Shown here piece after piece: positions 1-10,080 of a DNA stretch of 64,000 nt; within the stretch, counting starts at the first letter, position 1, and the number at the start of each line of letters is the position of its first letter. Source of the DNA: Primulina eburnea (Eukaryota; Streptophyta; Magnoliopsida; Lamiales; Gesneriaceae); NCBI RefSeq assembly GCF_022965805.1, contig NC_133101.1, forward strand, positions 1,798,001 through 1,862,000. Direction: 5' to 3'. The translations under genes were made by a program, and so were the position numbers. The notes beneath the pieces are model-generated. The model did not search any database. It was given only the letters and a program-made list of their open reading frames with translations, and was not told where the DNA came from.

Positions 1-204
1 ATGCCTGTTCACGTGGTAGGGATTCAAAGGTTAAGCTCCACCGAAGTATTTTTATTTTTTCCAAATATCCAGAAGGAGAAAAAAGATATGTACAATATGT
101 ATTGGGTAAACCCTTTGACTGATGTAGTAGCCTGCAAATCACGTTATTCAGATAAACAAAACTAGGCAGTACATATGTGAAAAGTTTATACGAAAAAGTT
201 GGCA

Positions 205-291
205 GCGAGAATTGAACTCATACGTACAACTAAACAAACGCTCTATAGCGAGAATTGAACTCAATGAACAACTGGACAAACGCGCTCTAGA
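205..291. repeat. Two-copy 43-bp tandem repeat
   Basis: Two adjacent, slightly diverged copies begin with AGCGAGAATTGAACTC, at about 205 and 248. A short open frame crosses them, but it looks like a by-product of the duplication: it has no recognisable domain and no neighbouring exons. I see nothing else of note in 1-870. Confidence 0.6.
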
Positions 292-869
292 AAAAATTTA
301 CTATAGTTTTCAAATTAATATTCTGTCCGAAAAATGTTCAACTATTTCGTACGGATCATTAGATCAGTGTAATATCACAATCTCAATAACCTCGAGAGGA
401 AAATTTTTCAAAATATTTTTGAAAAATAGTCAAAAAATTTACAAGAACTTGATCGAAACGAGAGCATACGGTCCATGATGTTAGTGCAAGTCAACATCAA
501 GAATTGAAAACTCTAGTCGTAGAGGGGTCATACAAATTAAATTAAGGTTTTAACAGATGAATTTAACTGGCCAATTTTCCTGTTGCAGGTTGATATAATA
601 TTTTATTGAATGCCTATCCTCAACAAAATACCAAAAAAAAAAAAAGAATGGTGGTTGAACACAAGCATCGAATATATATATATTTTAAAGTTAAATGTAA
701 CAAACTACTCTCTACCAAATTTTCCTAGCATGCACGTAATTTTTAGAAGATAGTGGTGACGGAGGAGGTGGGGAAATGCGCCAAATAATTGTCAATTGTA
801 TGATGAAGGGAAGGAAAAGTAAGGATTTTGGGTTATTAGGGGTTTAAGCCCAAATGGTTAATATTAGTG

Positions 870-1265
870 ATAGAGGTGTCAATCGGATCGGGTGAAATGA
901 CTCACAATCCGCCAAAATCCATTGTTTGGACGGATTGCAAATTTGCCGACCCAATTTGTCAATTTTTTTTTATTATATTTAGCGGGTTGGGGCCAGTGGT
1001 TACTAAATCAAATTCTCTCTCGATACATTCCTCAAAAAATCCGATTCGTGCGGATTCTTCCCCCAACTAACGAAGGGATCTTGACAGAATTGATGAAATA
1101 TGATACGTAAATTTATCAACCCAACTAATTTATTTGGCGAGGCGGGGTACGTAGCTCAATTCGGGGTCGCAACCCGGCAATTGACGAGACGGGATGGGTT
1201 AGAAATTTGTCAATTCAACCTAACTATTTGGCGTAGGGAACCAACTCGGCAAGGAGAATTCATAT
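870..1265. repeat. Degenerate interspersed repeat, GC-richer than its surroundings
   Basis: The block starts with a GAGGTGTCAATCGGATCGGG-like terminus and carries alternating CGGGT/CCGACCC words. It sits in strongly AT-rich DNA and looks like one end of an old transposable element. No coding domain is visible. From 1265 to 1920 I see only AT-rich sequence. Confidence 0.35.
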
Positions 1266-1920
1266 AAGTCAATAATCTGATATAATTTTCATTGAACTCG
1301 ATCACTATATCTATAAGAGACAATATAATAAACAAATCTTTACATATATTATCTTGTCGTATTTTTATTGATTACAAATCTATTATCATCTATACCAAAG
1401 AAATTATTTTATAAGAGTTTTATTTCAAATTGACCCGTAAATATCATCTCCTATTTTTTTATCTTCTCCAAATACAAATATATATTATATCCAGAATATA
1501 ATTTTTTTAAAAATATATTTAATATTATTTCCGATATCTTTAATAGAATCATTAACTTTAATTTTTAATTGATTCAATTATTCGTGAACATTCTATAAAA
1601 ATACTATATTTCTTAAATTAATATTTTGTTCTAAAATTTTAAAATAATATGTTAGTATAATAATTGTGCATGTTGCGTAAAGCAATTGAAACATGACGTC
1701 CGTTCTATTGTACAATTTAAAAATATTTGAGTTACACTATTGCCACAAGTTATAATTTTTGGTAAAACGATAGACAACTAATCCTACAATTGATATGAGG
1801 GTCAAAGTAATCAATTCGATTATCATTGATTGTAAGAAGTGCCATGATTGCGAGAGAGATTGTTGAGATGCGATAATTGTCTTCGCTGGATAAAGCAATA
1901 TAAACGTGACACTTGTGTTG

Positions 1921-1921
<1 letters not shown>

Positions 1922-1962
<41 letters not shown>
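1922..1962. repeat. (TA)n microsatellite
   Basis: An uninterrupted run of about 20 TA units, read directly from the sequence. Confidence 0.95.
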
Positions 1963-1964
<2 letters not shown>

Positions 1965-2043
1965 CCGGGCATGTCAAAATCAACCATGGACAAGTCTAGT
2001 CGTGAGTCGTCATATTCATATATCCTACTTGTGAGTACTTTAA

Positions 2044-2590
2044 GGCTACGTTTGGTTGGAAGGATAGGATAAACTAATGATTAGTATGTAAATGATAAAG
2101 AAAATGATTGTGGTAGGATGATAATATATGGTGTAAAATAATATTATGTTTAGTACGATTTTTAAGTGTAGGATAATTTTGAATTTTTTGATGAAAAGAC
2201 AAAATTTCCCTTTCCCTTCGCCGCCGCGGCGACGACCGGCCGGCCGGCCGGAAACGGCTGACGGGGGGCGGCGGCCTGAAACGGCCGGCCGGAAAAATCG
2301 GCCGGCGCAGGCGGTCGGTCGGCGGTCGGACGGTGGTCGGACGGCGGCGGTCGGTGACGGAAAGTGATGGTGAGTTTGAATATAAGAGAAGAGTAAAATT
2401 GGAAAAATAGGACGTATTAAGAGTGTGATAAATAATCCTAGGAGGTGAGGATGTATTATTTTAACCTACCTAATATAACCTAATCATTCATATGAGGGAT
2501 TGACTTGGTTTAATAAAAATCGAACCAAACGAGTGATTAGGTGGGTTTAAAAAAAATAAACCCACCTAATCAAGCAAACCAAACACTCCC
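2044..2590 (+). mobile_element. Harbinger-like MITE, copy A, with GC-rich core
   Basis: The left end GGCTACGTTTGGTTGG is matched in inverse by the right end, which reads GGGAGTGTTTGGTTTGC from the other strand. The element is flanked by TAA on both sides (2041-2043 and 2591-2593), a 3-bp duplication of the PIF/Harbinger (Tourist) kind. Subterminal AGGATAGGAT and TGATTAGTA words recur in the elements at 57.6 and 62.6 kb. The centre (about 2215-2365) is a CGG/GGC-rich block. There is no transposase, so it would be non-autonomous. From 2595 to 3665 there is AT-rich sequence plus one degenerate repeat end near 2800 and no gene that I can support. Confidence 0.65.
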
Positions 2591-3669
2591 TAAGAAGCTT
2601 AAATTATAATATTATCTTATCCTCAACACAATAATAATTAATAATAATAATAATAATAATGGTGGTTGAACATACACATTGTTATCTACCGACGAAGCAC
2701 TTACCAGGCCAAGTAACTTTGAACATAACTTTTTCTAATTACCGATGTCATTTTATAACAATTTGATACAAATATGTTTTAAAATGGAATATAGGTGGAT
2801 AGGGGTGGCATGGGTTGGGTCGGATTCGGGTGGTTATAATTTGGTATCCAACATATCGAGTAGGGAAAAAAATAAATGTGATTCATAGAATATTGGGTAC
2901 CTGATAGACAATAAACTCATTATTTTAAAAAAATATTTTAATAGAATAATTTATATAAAAAAAAATTTATTAAATAGAGATATCTTCAAAATATATAGTA
3001 TAGATTATCTATTAGCTACATTAGTTCAAATGATTAGTGAGAAAGTATTTGATATTAAAAAGTGTGATTATATTTAATTTTGGATCCAAAATTTGAGGAC
3101 ATGAGAAAGTTAAGTTGGTAGAACTTTTGAAATAATATATGAGAATTTGGATCGTTTTAAAGGCATTTCGGATGTGTTATTCGAAGATTACTTAATTTAC
3201 GAGCTACTAGAGGTAACTTTACAACATTTGATCATATTTATACTAATATCCTAACATTTGGAGCCGGGAGGATACTCATATTACATTTTTTTTTTCGACA
3301 TCACGTTAACACTCTAGTTTGGTTGAGCCGAGACGGCCTAAAAGAGATGGAGGGATACCGACTCCCAATCATTGTCCGCGGGACTACAACGCCGCCACGG
3401 TCATGAATATATTTTTTGAGATGGAAAACTGTTTTTATGGGATGATTTTGCCCTTCAACATACAATACTCGTGCTATGGCTCAAACTATTTATTAGACCA
3501 CATATTTAGCTTGATGTTTAATTAATAATTTGATTGAATCCCTTGAGAAATTAGTTTTAAGTTGTTTTCATCAACGAGATTAATAGCCATATAGGTTGAA
3601 CAACTACTCTATCACTACTTATGTCCTTTAAATAATTAAATTTCAGTTTCCATATCTTCGTTTATTGAG

Positions 3670-3846
3670 TGAGTCTCATGTGAGACCGTCTCACGGATCT
3701 TAATCTGTAAGACGGGTCAATCCTACCCATATTAACAATAAAAATTTATACTATTAGCATAAAAAGTAATATTTTTTCATGGATGACCCAAATAAGAGAT
3801 CCGTCTCATGAATACGATCCGTGAGACCGTCTCACATAAGTTTTTG
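3670..3846. repeat. GAGACGGTCTCAC family repeat, copy 1
   Basis: This is the first of about seven related copies in the window. A terminal TGTGAGACCGTCTCAC palindrome appears at both ends. The interior includes CATGGATGACCCAAATAAGA and the reverse of TTTTTATTGTTAATATGGG. It encodes nothing and looks like a short foldback MITE. Confidence 0.75.
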
Positions 3847-4021
3847 TCTTGTTTATTTGCCAACAAATTTATAATCAACAAAAAAAAAAAAAAATAGAAG
3901 TAGGAGTTCCATTTTGTGAGTTGGTTGGTGTAGGTACGAGAAACCACCTTCAAAGTATAGAAGTAAAACACATGACATCCCAAATACCATTCTTCGTCAA
4001 CGGAAGTTGTTGACAAGAGAA

Positions 4022-5296
4022 ATGGCAAGGAGGTTGTGTTCCCGCCTTCCCTCTTTCCTAGGTAACTCAAAAACCCAAATCCAAACCCCCTTTTCGACAC
4101 CCAAATTTTCCTATTTTACAGATATTACCTCGAGACATTCACAATCCGTAGGGAGCTCTTGTGCGATGTATCAAGGTGGGTCACTCTTCGCTACTGTCGA
4201 ATTACGCAGTTTGTGATAAATACCCGGTGAAGATATTAATGTCTTAACTATGCAGGAAATCTGTTCGTGATTAATACTCAGTGAAGATATTAATGTTTTC
4301 CTGATTACTGAGTGGTTTATGATCATAAATTGAACAGCTAATGGAAGCATGGAACATTTTTTTCTAACGTTTTGTTAGTTTACTATCATTATTTGGATTA
4401 ATCAATGGAGCAAATTCTGGTATTTTCTACCATTTACTGTTCTGTGTAGTTTCGTAATGATCGTTTTTTGCGTTTATGTTATCTGTTATCTTCATTTTCA
4501 GTGTTTCGTTCATACGCTCGTGACCGGCGTTCAAGTTATGATCTTTTTGGAGGTAAAATTCCGGGAGCAAAGGAGTTCAGGAAGGAGTGGGCAAAGCAAT
4601 TAGAGAACGAAGAGGATCATCTCTGGACAGGAAGTGAAAATGAAACTGATACCGAAAGGGATGGCCATAGCCGGCTCGAGGAAAGATATAAAAAAGGCCA
4701 AGAAACGGGCCAAGTTCGGCTCTGATAATATTGATGCCGATGACAGTGACGAACTGCATGGCTTGTGGCCGGAAAGTGACGAGGAGAAGACCCTTTGGAC
4801 TGGGGATGAAGGAGATGACAATGATGAACCTACGGAGGCCTTCCCAAATGAGAAAAGTGATGAATATATTGATAAATTATTCGAGTTTGAGGAGAAACCA
4901 AAGTATAGAACCCTTGCAGATGCAATGAAAGATGAGGAGGAGCCAGAAGAGTTGTCCCCTGGAAAGCAAGCTCGAAATCTTGCTGTGCAGAATGCTCTGA
5001 AGAAACTTAAGAAGGGTCCTGATGGTCGGTATACTAATGTTTGGGAGGTGATGAGTGATTTGGATATTTTGATAGGAGCCTTTGAGGATATTATTTCTGG
5101 ACCAGAATATGAAGAGCTTCGGCAAGGTGGTCCAAAGAAATTGAATCTTCAGTTTTTTAAGGACATTCAAGCTCGCATGAGGGATCCAAACTATAAGTTC
5201 TCACCCGAGTTGAAGTTTAAACCGAAAAACAAGCTAGTTCCCAGAAAGAAATGGCAGAAAGCAGAATCAAGAAGGAGAAAGGCACAAAAGAGATAA
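4022..5296 (+). CDS. GCD1-like mitochondrial acidic protein, frame interrupted
   Basis: Two exons are proposed: 4022-4175 (donor AAG|GTGGGT) and 4502-5296 (acceptor TTTTCAG). Phase matches across the intron. The N-terminus (MARRLCSRLPSF) is basic and hydroxylated, as expected for a mitochondrial presequence. The middle is rich in Asp and Glu, with two WTG-containing motifs (DHLWTGSE and EEKTLWTGDE). The C-terminus is very basic and ends RRRKAQKR. From memory this order matches the plant protein GAMETE CELL DEFECTIVE 1, a mitochondrial protein needed for gamete function; I have not confirmed the match. The reading frame shifts once: up to the Leu-Glu codons at 4675-4680 the protein is in one frame, and from 4682 (KDIKKAKKRAK) it is in the next. 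One surplus G in the GG at 4680-4681 explains this exactly. The alternatives are a real mutation or a sequence error. Confidence 0.75.
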
Positions 5297-5866
5297 AACA
5301 GATGTACTGTTTCTGTCCGCTGTTATTCGTAATATCTGGTCTTTTCGTAATTGCACTTTACATGACCCAAAGGTTTTCTTGGAGTGGTTATCATATTTAT
5401 CTTCTTTGAACAATGACCATGTATTGTCGCTCACTATTGTAACAGTTTTAATCAGTTCATCATATAGGTTAGATAATAAAATATATAGATTTTCTACCAA
5501 TACAGAGTTATGTAGGGTGCCAATAGAGGTTCTATCTTTACAATGTGTACCCAGCTGCCAGACGGGTACATAGTCATAGACTTGTAGCTTTATTATTTTA
5601 TTCCGAGTAAGACCTATGAATGTTGATGGAGTTATATAGCTTTAAATGGCAAATGCTGGCATTTCATATTTAAATGGGGACATAATAAATACCTGTACAA
5701 CTATAGTTTCAAAGTTGTAATAACACCGGTTAGAGTTTTTAAGTATCATCGTCCCAATACTGGTCATGATGAAGTGAGTTGAACGCTTGCATCTTCCTCA
5801 ACTAATGAACATAGTTATTCTCCATCCTGTTGCTCACGGGATGAGTAGTCTGTAAGCTATTGCACA
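5297..5866. other. Intergenic, probable 3' ends of two convergent genes
   Basis: The interval lies between two genes that point towards each other. It is AT-rich and has no coding domain on either strand. It probably holds the 3' untranslated regions of the GCD1-like gene and the HIPP-like gene. Confidence 0.5.
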
Positions 5867-6650
5867 TCATGATATTGATGGCTGTGCCATGACACCAGCA
5901 TCTTTCAGCATGTGCGATTGGTAATTATAACCACGAGAAAACCGTTTGGTCAAACTTTTAGGCCCAGGAAATCCTCCTGGAACACTGGATATTGTGTAAT
6001 TCTCAATACTGGTATCCATGGTGCCGATGCCATTGATGTTCCAGATGAAACAACCATCATCCATATACATTTTTTCGTTGTGACTGCCGTTTAGGTACCT
6101 TTCAGATCCGCATTCAACAATATCTTCATCAGATTGAAGAGCTGGAAGAGGCTGGTGGTCTTTAGAGGTATTGAGACTATATATCAAACTCTGCATTTGG
6201 TTCAAGTACGCATCTTCTTCAAACCAATTATTTGTTTTTTGTGTATAAATAGCGGCATGCTTACCAGATTTGACCAATGATTTGATCAATGTTTCATCTA
6301 TGTTTCCTAACACTGTTACCTTCTATTCTTCAGCATCTATTTTCACTTCGTACACGCCTAAAAGATCAATACCAAGTAGCTAACTACAAGTGAGATTGAA
6401 AATAATTTCTTGGACTAAAAAATCAGATGCTAGAAAACTTAACAGCTACAGATTGAAAGACAGCAGAAAATGGAAAACTAAGTCATCATACCTTCAATTT
6501 TTCGAAGTAATTTCTTCACTTTCTGCATGCAACCTTGACAATGGATATGGACCTTCAAAACATTTGCATGTAAAGTAATGATTGGAAAACATATTATACT
6601 TTGACCTTTATCCATTCAAGCTCGATGTTCTTTTCTTGATCATGAGACAT
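5867..6650 (-). pseudogene. HIPP-like heavy-metal-associated protein with in-frame stop
   Basis: The HMA fold is recognisable. A segment at about 6510-6552 reads [21 protein letters not shown], with the metal-binding Cys-x2-Cys. After an intron (donor GGTATGATG, acceptor TTTTAG) it continues GVYEVKIDAEE, then K-V-T-V-LGNIDETLIKSL and a long variable tail. That is the layout of HIPP proteins, which bind heavy metals and are prenylated at a C-terminal CaaX box. A TAG codon at 6325-6323 interrupts the HMA domain where family members usually have Gln or a similar residue. The 3' frame ends with TGA at 5867-5869. The next codons read Cys-Ala-Ile-Ala, so the CaaX box may also be lost. The start is uncertain: ATG at 6650 would need a 53-nt intron, and ATG at 6615 needs none. 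I call it a probable pseudogene; a single sequencing error at the TAG is the alternative. Confidence 0.7.
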
Positions 6651-8690
6651 TTTCTGGAGTGTGATCGGTTACTTTGTGTAAATTTAGGAATGCTATATAT
6701 GCTACTGAAATTTTTTGCCTTCTTTATGCTTTCTCTGCTTCAACTGAGAAGGGGCTAAAAGTATTGTTTGCAGAACGAACTGCAGAGAATATCTCCGTGA
6801 ATCTTTGTTTATACGACATAACAAACACTGCTGCTTCTTGGGACACACAAGTATAATGAGAGAGTAAATGCATTCTCGGCTCATACATACATAAGAGGAA
6901 CTAATAACTAAACACACTTTGCGTGAGTCTAAATCTATCAAACAAAAAGGTTCATTGTGAAATTAAATTTGAATAATTGATAATTTAAAAGATTTGCAGA
7001 CATAATATTAAAATTTACAAACTCAACTCTCAGGTGAAGATTTAGATATATTAAATTTATGCTTTAAAGTTATGTTGTGTATACAACATATAAAGTTTGA
7101 ACCTAACAGAGACAAATAATGTCATGTTGAATTTTTTCAATCCCAAAATACCTTCTTTTTTTTTTCTTGCATGACAAATTAACTTTATTAAAATATTTTT
7201 AAATTTGTTTTATTAAAAATCAGAAAATTTTAAATATGATTTTTAATTTTTCAAATTTAATTTCTAGTTTTGTTAACAAGAGTATTTAATTGATTAATGG
7301 GGAACAATCCATTAGTTATGAACTTATCAATCGATTAATTAATTATTTAATTGATTAATGGGGAAATGGATGCAAGAAGATAAAGGGCGTAGGAGGACAT
7401 TGTCTAATACACTAATACGTTGGTTTCGGAAGATTATATTATTGAAAGATAAGTACATAAACAATAATAAAAAAGAATGGTTGATGTAGAAATGTAAATA
7501 GTATCACGTTTAATATAATATTTTTTTGTCAATAAGATAAATAATAATTTTTCAAATAAATGATCCTTCAAATATATTAAAATTACTACCCTAATTTATT
7601 TTCCCTCGACTACTCTTTTACCAAACGAAACAGCAACTGCTCCCCAAAAAACTCAATCGGCTCCCCAAAAAGATGCAGCAGATATCCTAAACTTTAGCCC
7701 CCCTCTTCCTCTTCTTCCATCCTCCATTTCTTCTCTTCATATATCCACATTTCTTTCTTCTTTTCAAAGTCTAATCTTTCGTTTCTCTTTCTCTCTCTTG
7801 CTGCTTCTGGTGAGTAGCACTTGTACGAGGAATACTCCGGTTTCTGATGTTTTCGCACTTGTCTGATTAAAAAAGGGATTGTTAGTACAAGGGGTTGGAG
7901 ATGGGTTTAGTAAATCTCACCTTGTCCTTTGGATATTGGATTATATTATTAAAAAAAAGGCGAATAAACTGGAAATAAAGAGGGGAGGATAAGAGAGGTG
8001 TGATTTGATCTTCGATTCCTTGCAGAAAGTAGCATTCTTCATGTGATTATGGCCTCCTGTCGCTTGATTCTTTGTGAAGACATCTATTTTTACAATTTCG
8101 CAGGTACTGGACTATAGCTCATTTGGTAAAAACAATATTTATCAATTTTTTTTTTTAAAAAAAAGTTGCTAGCACAAAAGGTGCGAGAATTCTATATCTA
8201 ATTAGTTCTCGAGAGAAATGAGGAGATTGTTATGATATAATTTATAACGAAATCAGTTTGATCGTTTTCGATAAATAAACTTGAACGATCTCTACGGGTT
8301 TCATCTAGGGATCAAATTTTTTTATTAATCACCTTAACTAATTGCACCACAATATTTTTTACCATCATTAAAAATAACAATAATAAATCACTATGGTGCT
8401 TAAACCACTTGTCATATTATTTGACTTAAGATTCTAATAATTTATAAACAATATAATCAATTAAATAAATTGGTATTTACTATTTCTCAATTATCGTTCA
8501 AACTATATATGACAATTTGGTTTGATTTTTTTTTTTTAATAAAAAAAGACGCAAAACCTCACTTAGATCACCCAAAACCTCACTTAGATCACCCCTTCAA
8601 TCTAAGTAGAATCTCGCTTGCTCAAATCTCACCTCGTCGGCCAATAAGTGCAGTTAGCATCCCAGGCCAATAGTTCAAATGCTGGTACAA
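6651..8690. other. Intergenic, with possible orphan 5' exons near 7.7-8.1 kb
   Basis: Mostly AT-rich sequence. Around 7690-7808 there is a CT-rich leader-like stretch ending in CTTCTG|GTGAGT. A possible second exon runs from TTGCAG|AAAGTAG (about 8027) to TTCGCAG|GTACTG (about 8104) and contains ATGGCCTCC. No continuation could be found, so this may be a truncated gene or a non-coding transcript. Near 8555-8595 a 20-bp unit (AAAACCTCACTTAGATCACC) occurs twice in tandem. Confidence 0.3.
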
Positions 8691-9001
8691 GTACAATGCA
8701 AAAACTAGTCTCTGTAAAACAGCATTCATCCATATGTGAGCCCTAGAGAAGATGTAATTGTTCTACTTTCAATTCCAGTAACAATATGTGCCCGGAATTG
8801 AACTTTAAAGATAACCAAGCAGAAAGAAAAGAAAGCAATCTGAAGAAAATCCCCTACTTTGCATGATTTGATTCAGCATGCTTCGTTTTAACTGGATGGA
8901 TGTACAGAAAACCATGCTAAAACAATGCCTAATCCAAAGCCGCTACATACATTTTTGGAGGGGCAGATGAATAAAAGATTACTATTTTACATCAACGAAT
9001 A

Positions 9002-9625
9002 TCAACCAGCTCCAATATCCATCGAGTTCCATATACACATCTCTAGCTCTAATGCCCCATTTGGATTTAGAAAGCCAAATGGAACTAGCAAGAAATCTGT
9101 GGGGGGAGATCCTTCAATTCTACCCGGAAAATTGTTTGTGTATGACTTTAGTCTGAGACAGCTATTCCCTCTTTCTGCCACAATATCGTATAAATATTGT
9201 TCCCTTGATGAGCTTGGGCTTATGCAAGTAATTAAAACTGTATGACCGATGCTTTCGATTCCCTTTTTGAGAAGAAAGAGGATACCGTCTTTTTCTGCTT
9301 GTAGAACAATGAATGCTTCGTTCTTGTTTAGGGTGACTGGTAGAGGGCTGTTATACTGGAAACGTCTTCCTGAATCCCAGTGCTTGCTGCTGAAATGTCC
9401 TGATAACTGATTGGACGAGCCAATGTAATGGCATTTTTGAATAGGGCAAGCACAAGGAGAGCAAACACAGAAATCTTCATGCTCTTTTCTCTTTGTATAA
9501 TCCACGATTTCTACACAACCATATTGGGCATTTCGGCAGGGTGCTTTGACTGGATCGGTAATTTCAATATCCATACAGATAGTGTTACCCTCGTCATTGA
9601 TGGGCATATATTCCTGAAGAAACAT
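9002..9625 (-). CDS. SINA-like zinc-finger/TRAF-fold protein lacking the RING
   Basis: A 207-residue frame carries a SIAH-type zinc finger. Ligand candidates are C30, C37, H49 and C53, then C60, C65, H77 and H82 (spacing C-x6-C-x11-H-x3-C and C-x4-C-x11-H-x4-H). A substrate-binding, TRAF-like region follows and ends GALELEMCIWNSMDIGAG. In the SINA-like E3 ligases of plants this part follows an N-terminal RING of about 40 residues. Here the short acidic leader ends in an ITDP motif, and PCRNAQYGC follows only three residues later, so the RING looks removed cleanly in frame. The protein should be unable to act as a ligase alone and could be a dominant-negative form or a decaying copy. Start ATG 9625 was chosen; 9607 is also possible. 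CAG|GAA at 9622 could instead be a splice acceptor that joins this to the gene upstream at 10.1 kb in matching phase. Confidence 0.65.
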   Translation of the reverse strand: MFLQEYMPINDEGNTICMDIEITDPVKAPCRNAQYGCVEIVDYTKRKEHEDFCVCSPCACPIQKCHYIGSSNQLSGHFSSKHWDSGRRFQYNSPLPVTLNKNEAFIVLQAEKDGILFLLKKGIESIGHTVLITCISPSSSREQYLYDIVAERGNSCLRLKSYTNNFPGRIEGSPPTDFLLVPFGFLNPNGALELEMCIWNSMDIGAG

Positions 9626-10080
9626 GGCAACTAACTCTTCATTCCACGAGGAACACATCATAAAACAATTCACCAATATAATTATGCTAGTTTTTAAAGT
9701 TTGCACAAATCAGTCAAAATAAAGCTTTTAAAATCGACGAGTCATCAACACATCCTTCAGGGAGATTGTATTTTTCACAACTTTTACGATAAAAACTCAA
9801 GTACTTTGAGTTCACAGTAGCTGGGAGGTTACAGAGCTAATCTTTCATAAATGACATTAGACGAGAATGGGAAGTAAAAGGGGTATGGAAATGGCATAAG
9901 TAAACTTTCGCCATTTTCAACAGGTTTATATTTGGCATCTAGCCTTTCATGGCTAAAACCAATATTGCTTTATAAATTACATCACTGATACGAACAAGGG
10001 AACAACAATTTTATAGTTCCATCAAGAAATCACAATCATCAACTACAAAAGAAACTGTTATTGACAAGGGAAATATGAAT
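9626..10080. other. Spacer between two minus-strand genes
   Basis: AT-rich, no domain or convincing exon on either strand. It probably contains the 3' untranslated region of the HMG-box gene and upstream sequence of the SINA-like gene. Confidence 0.4.
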
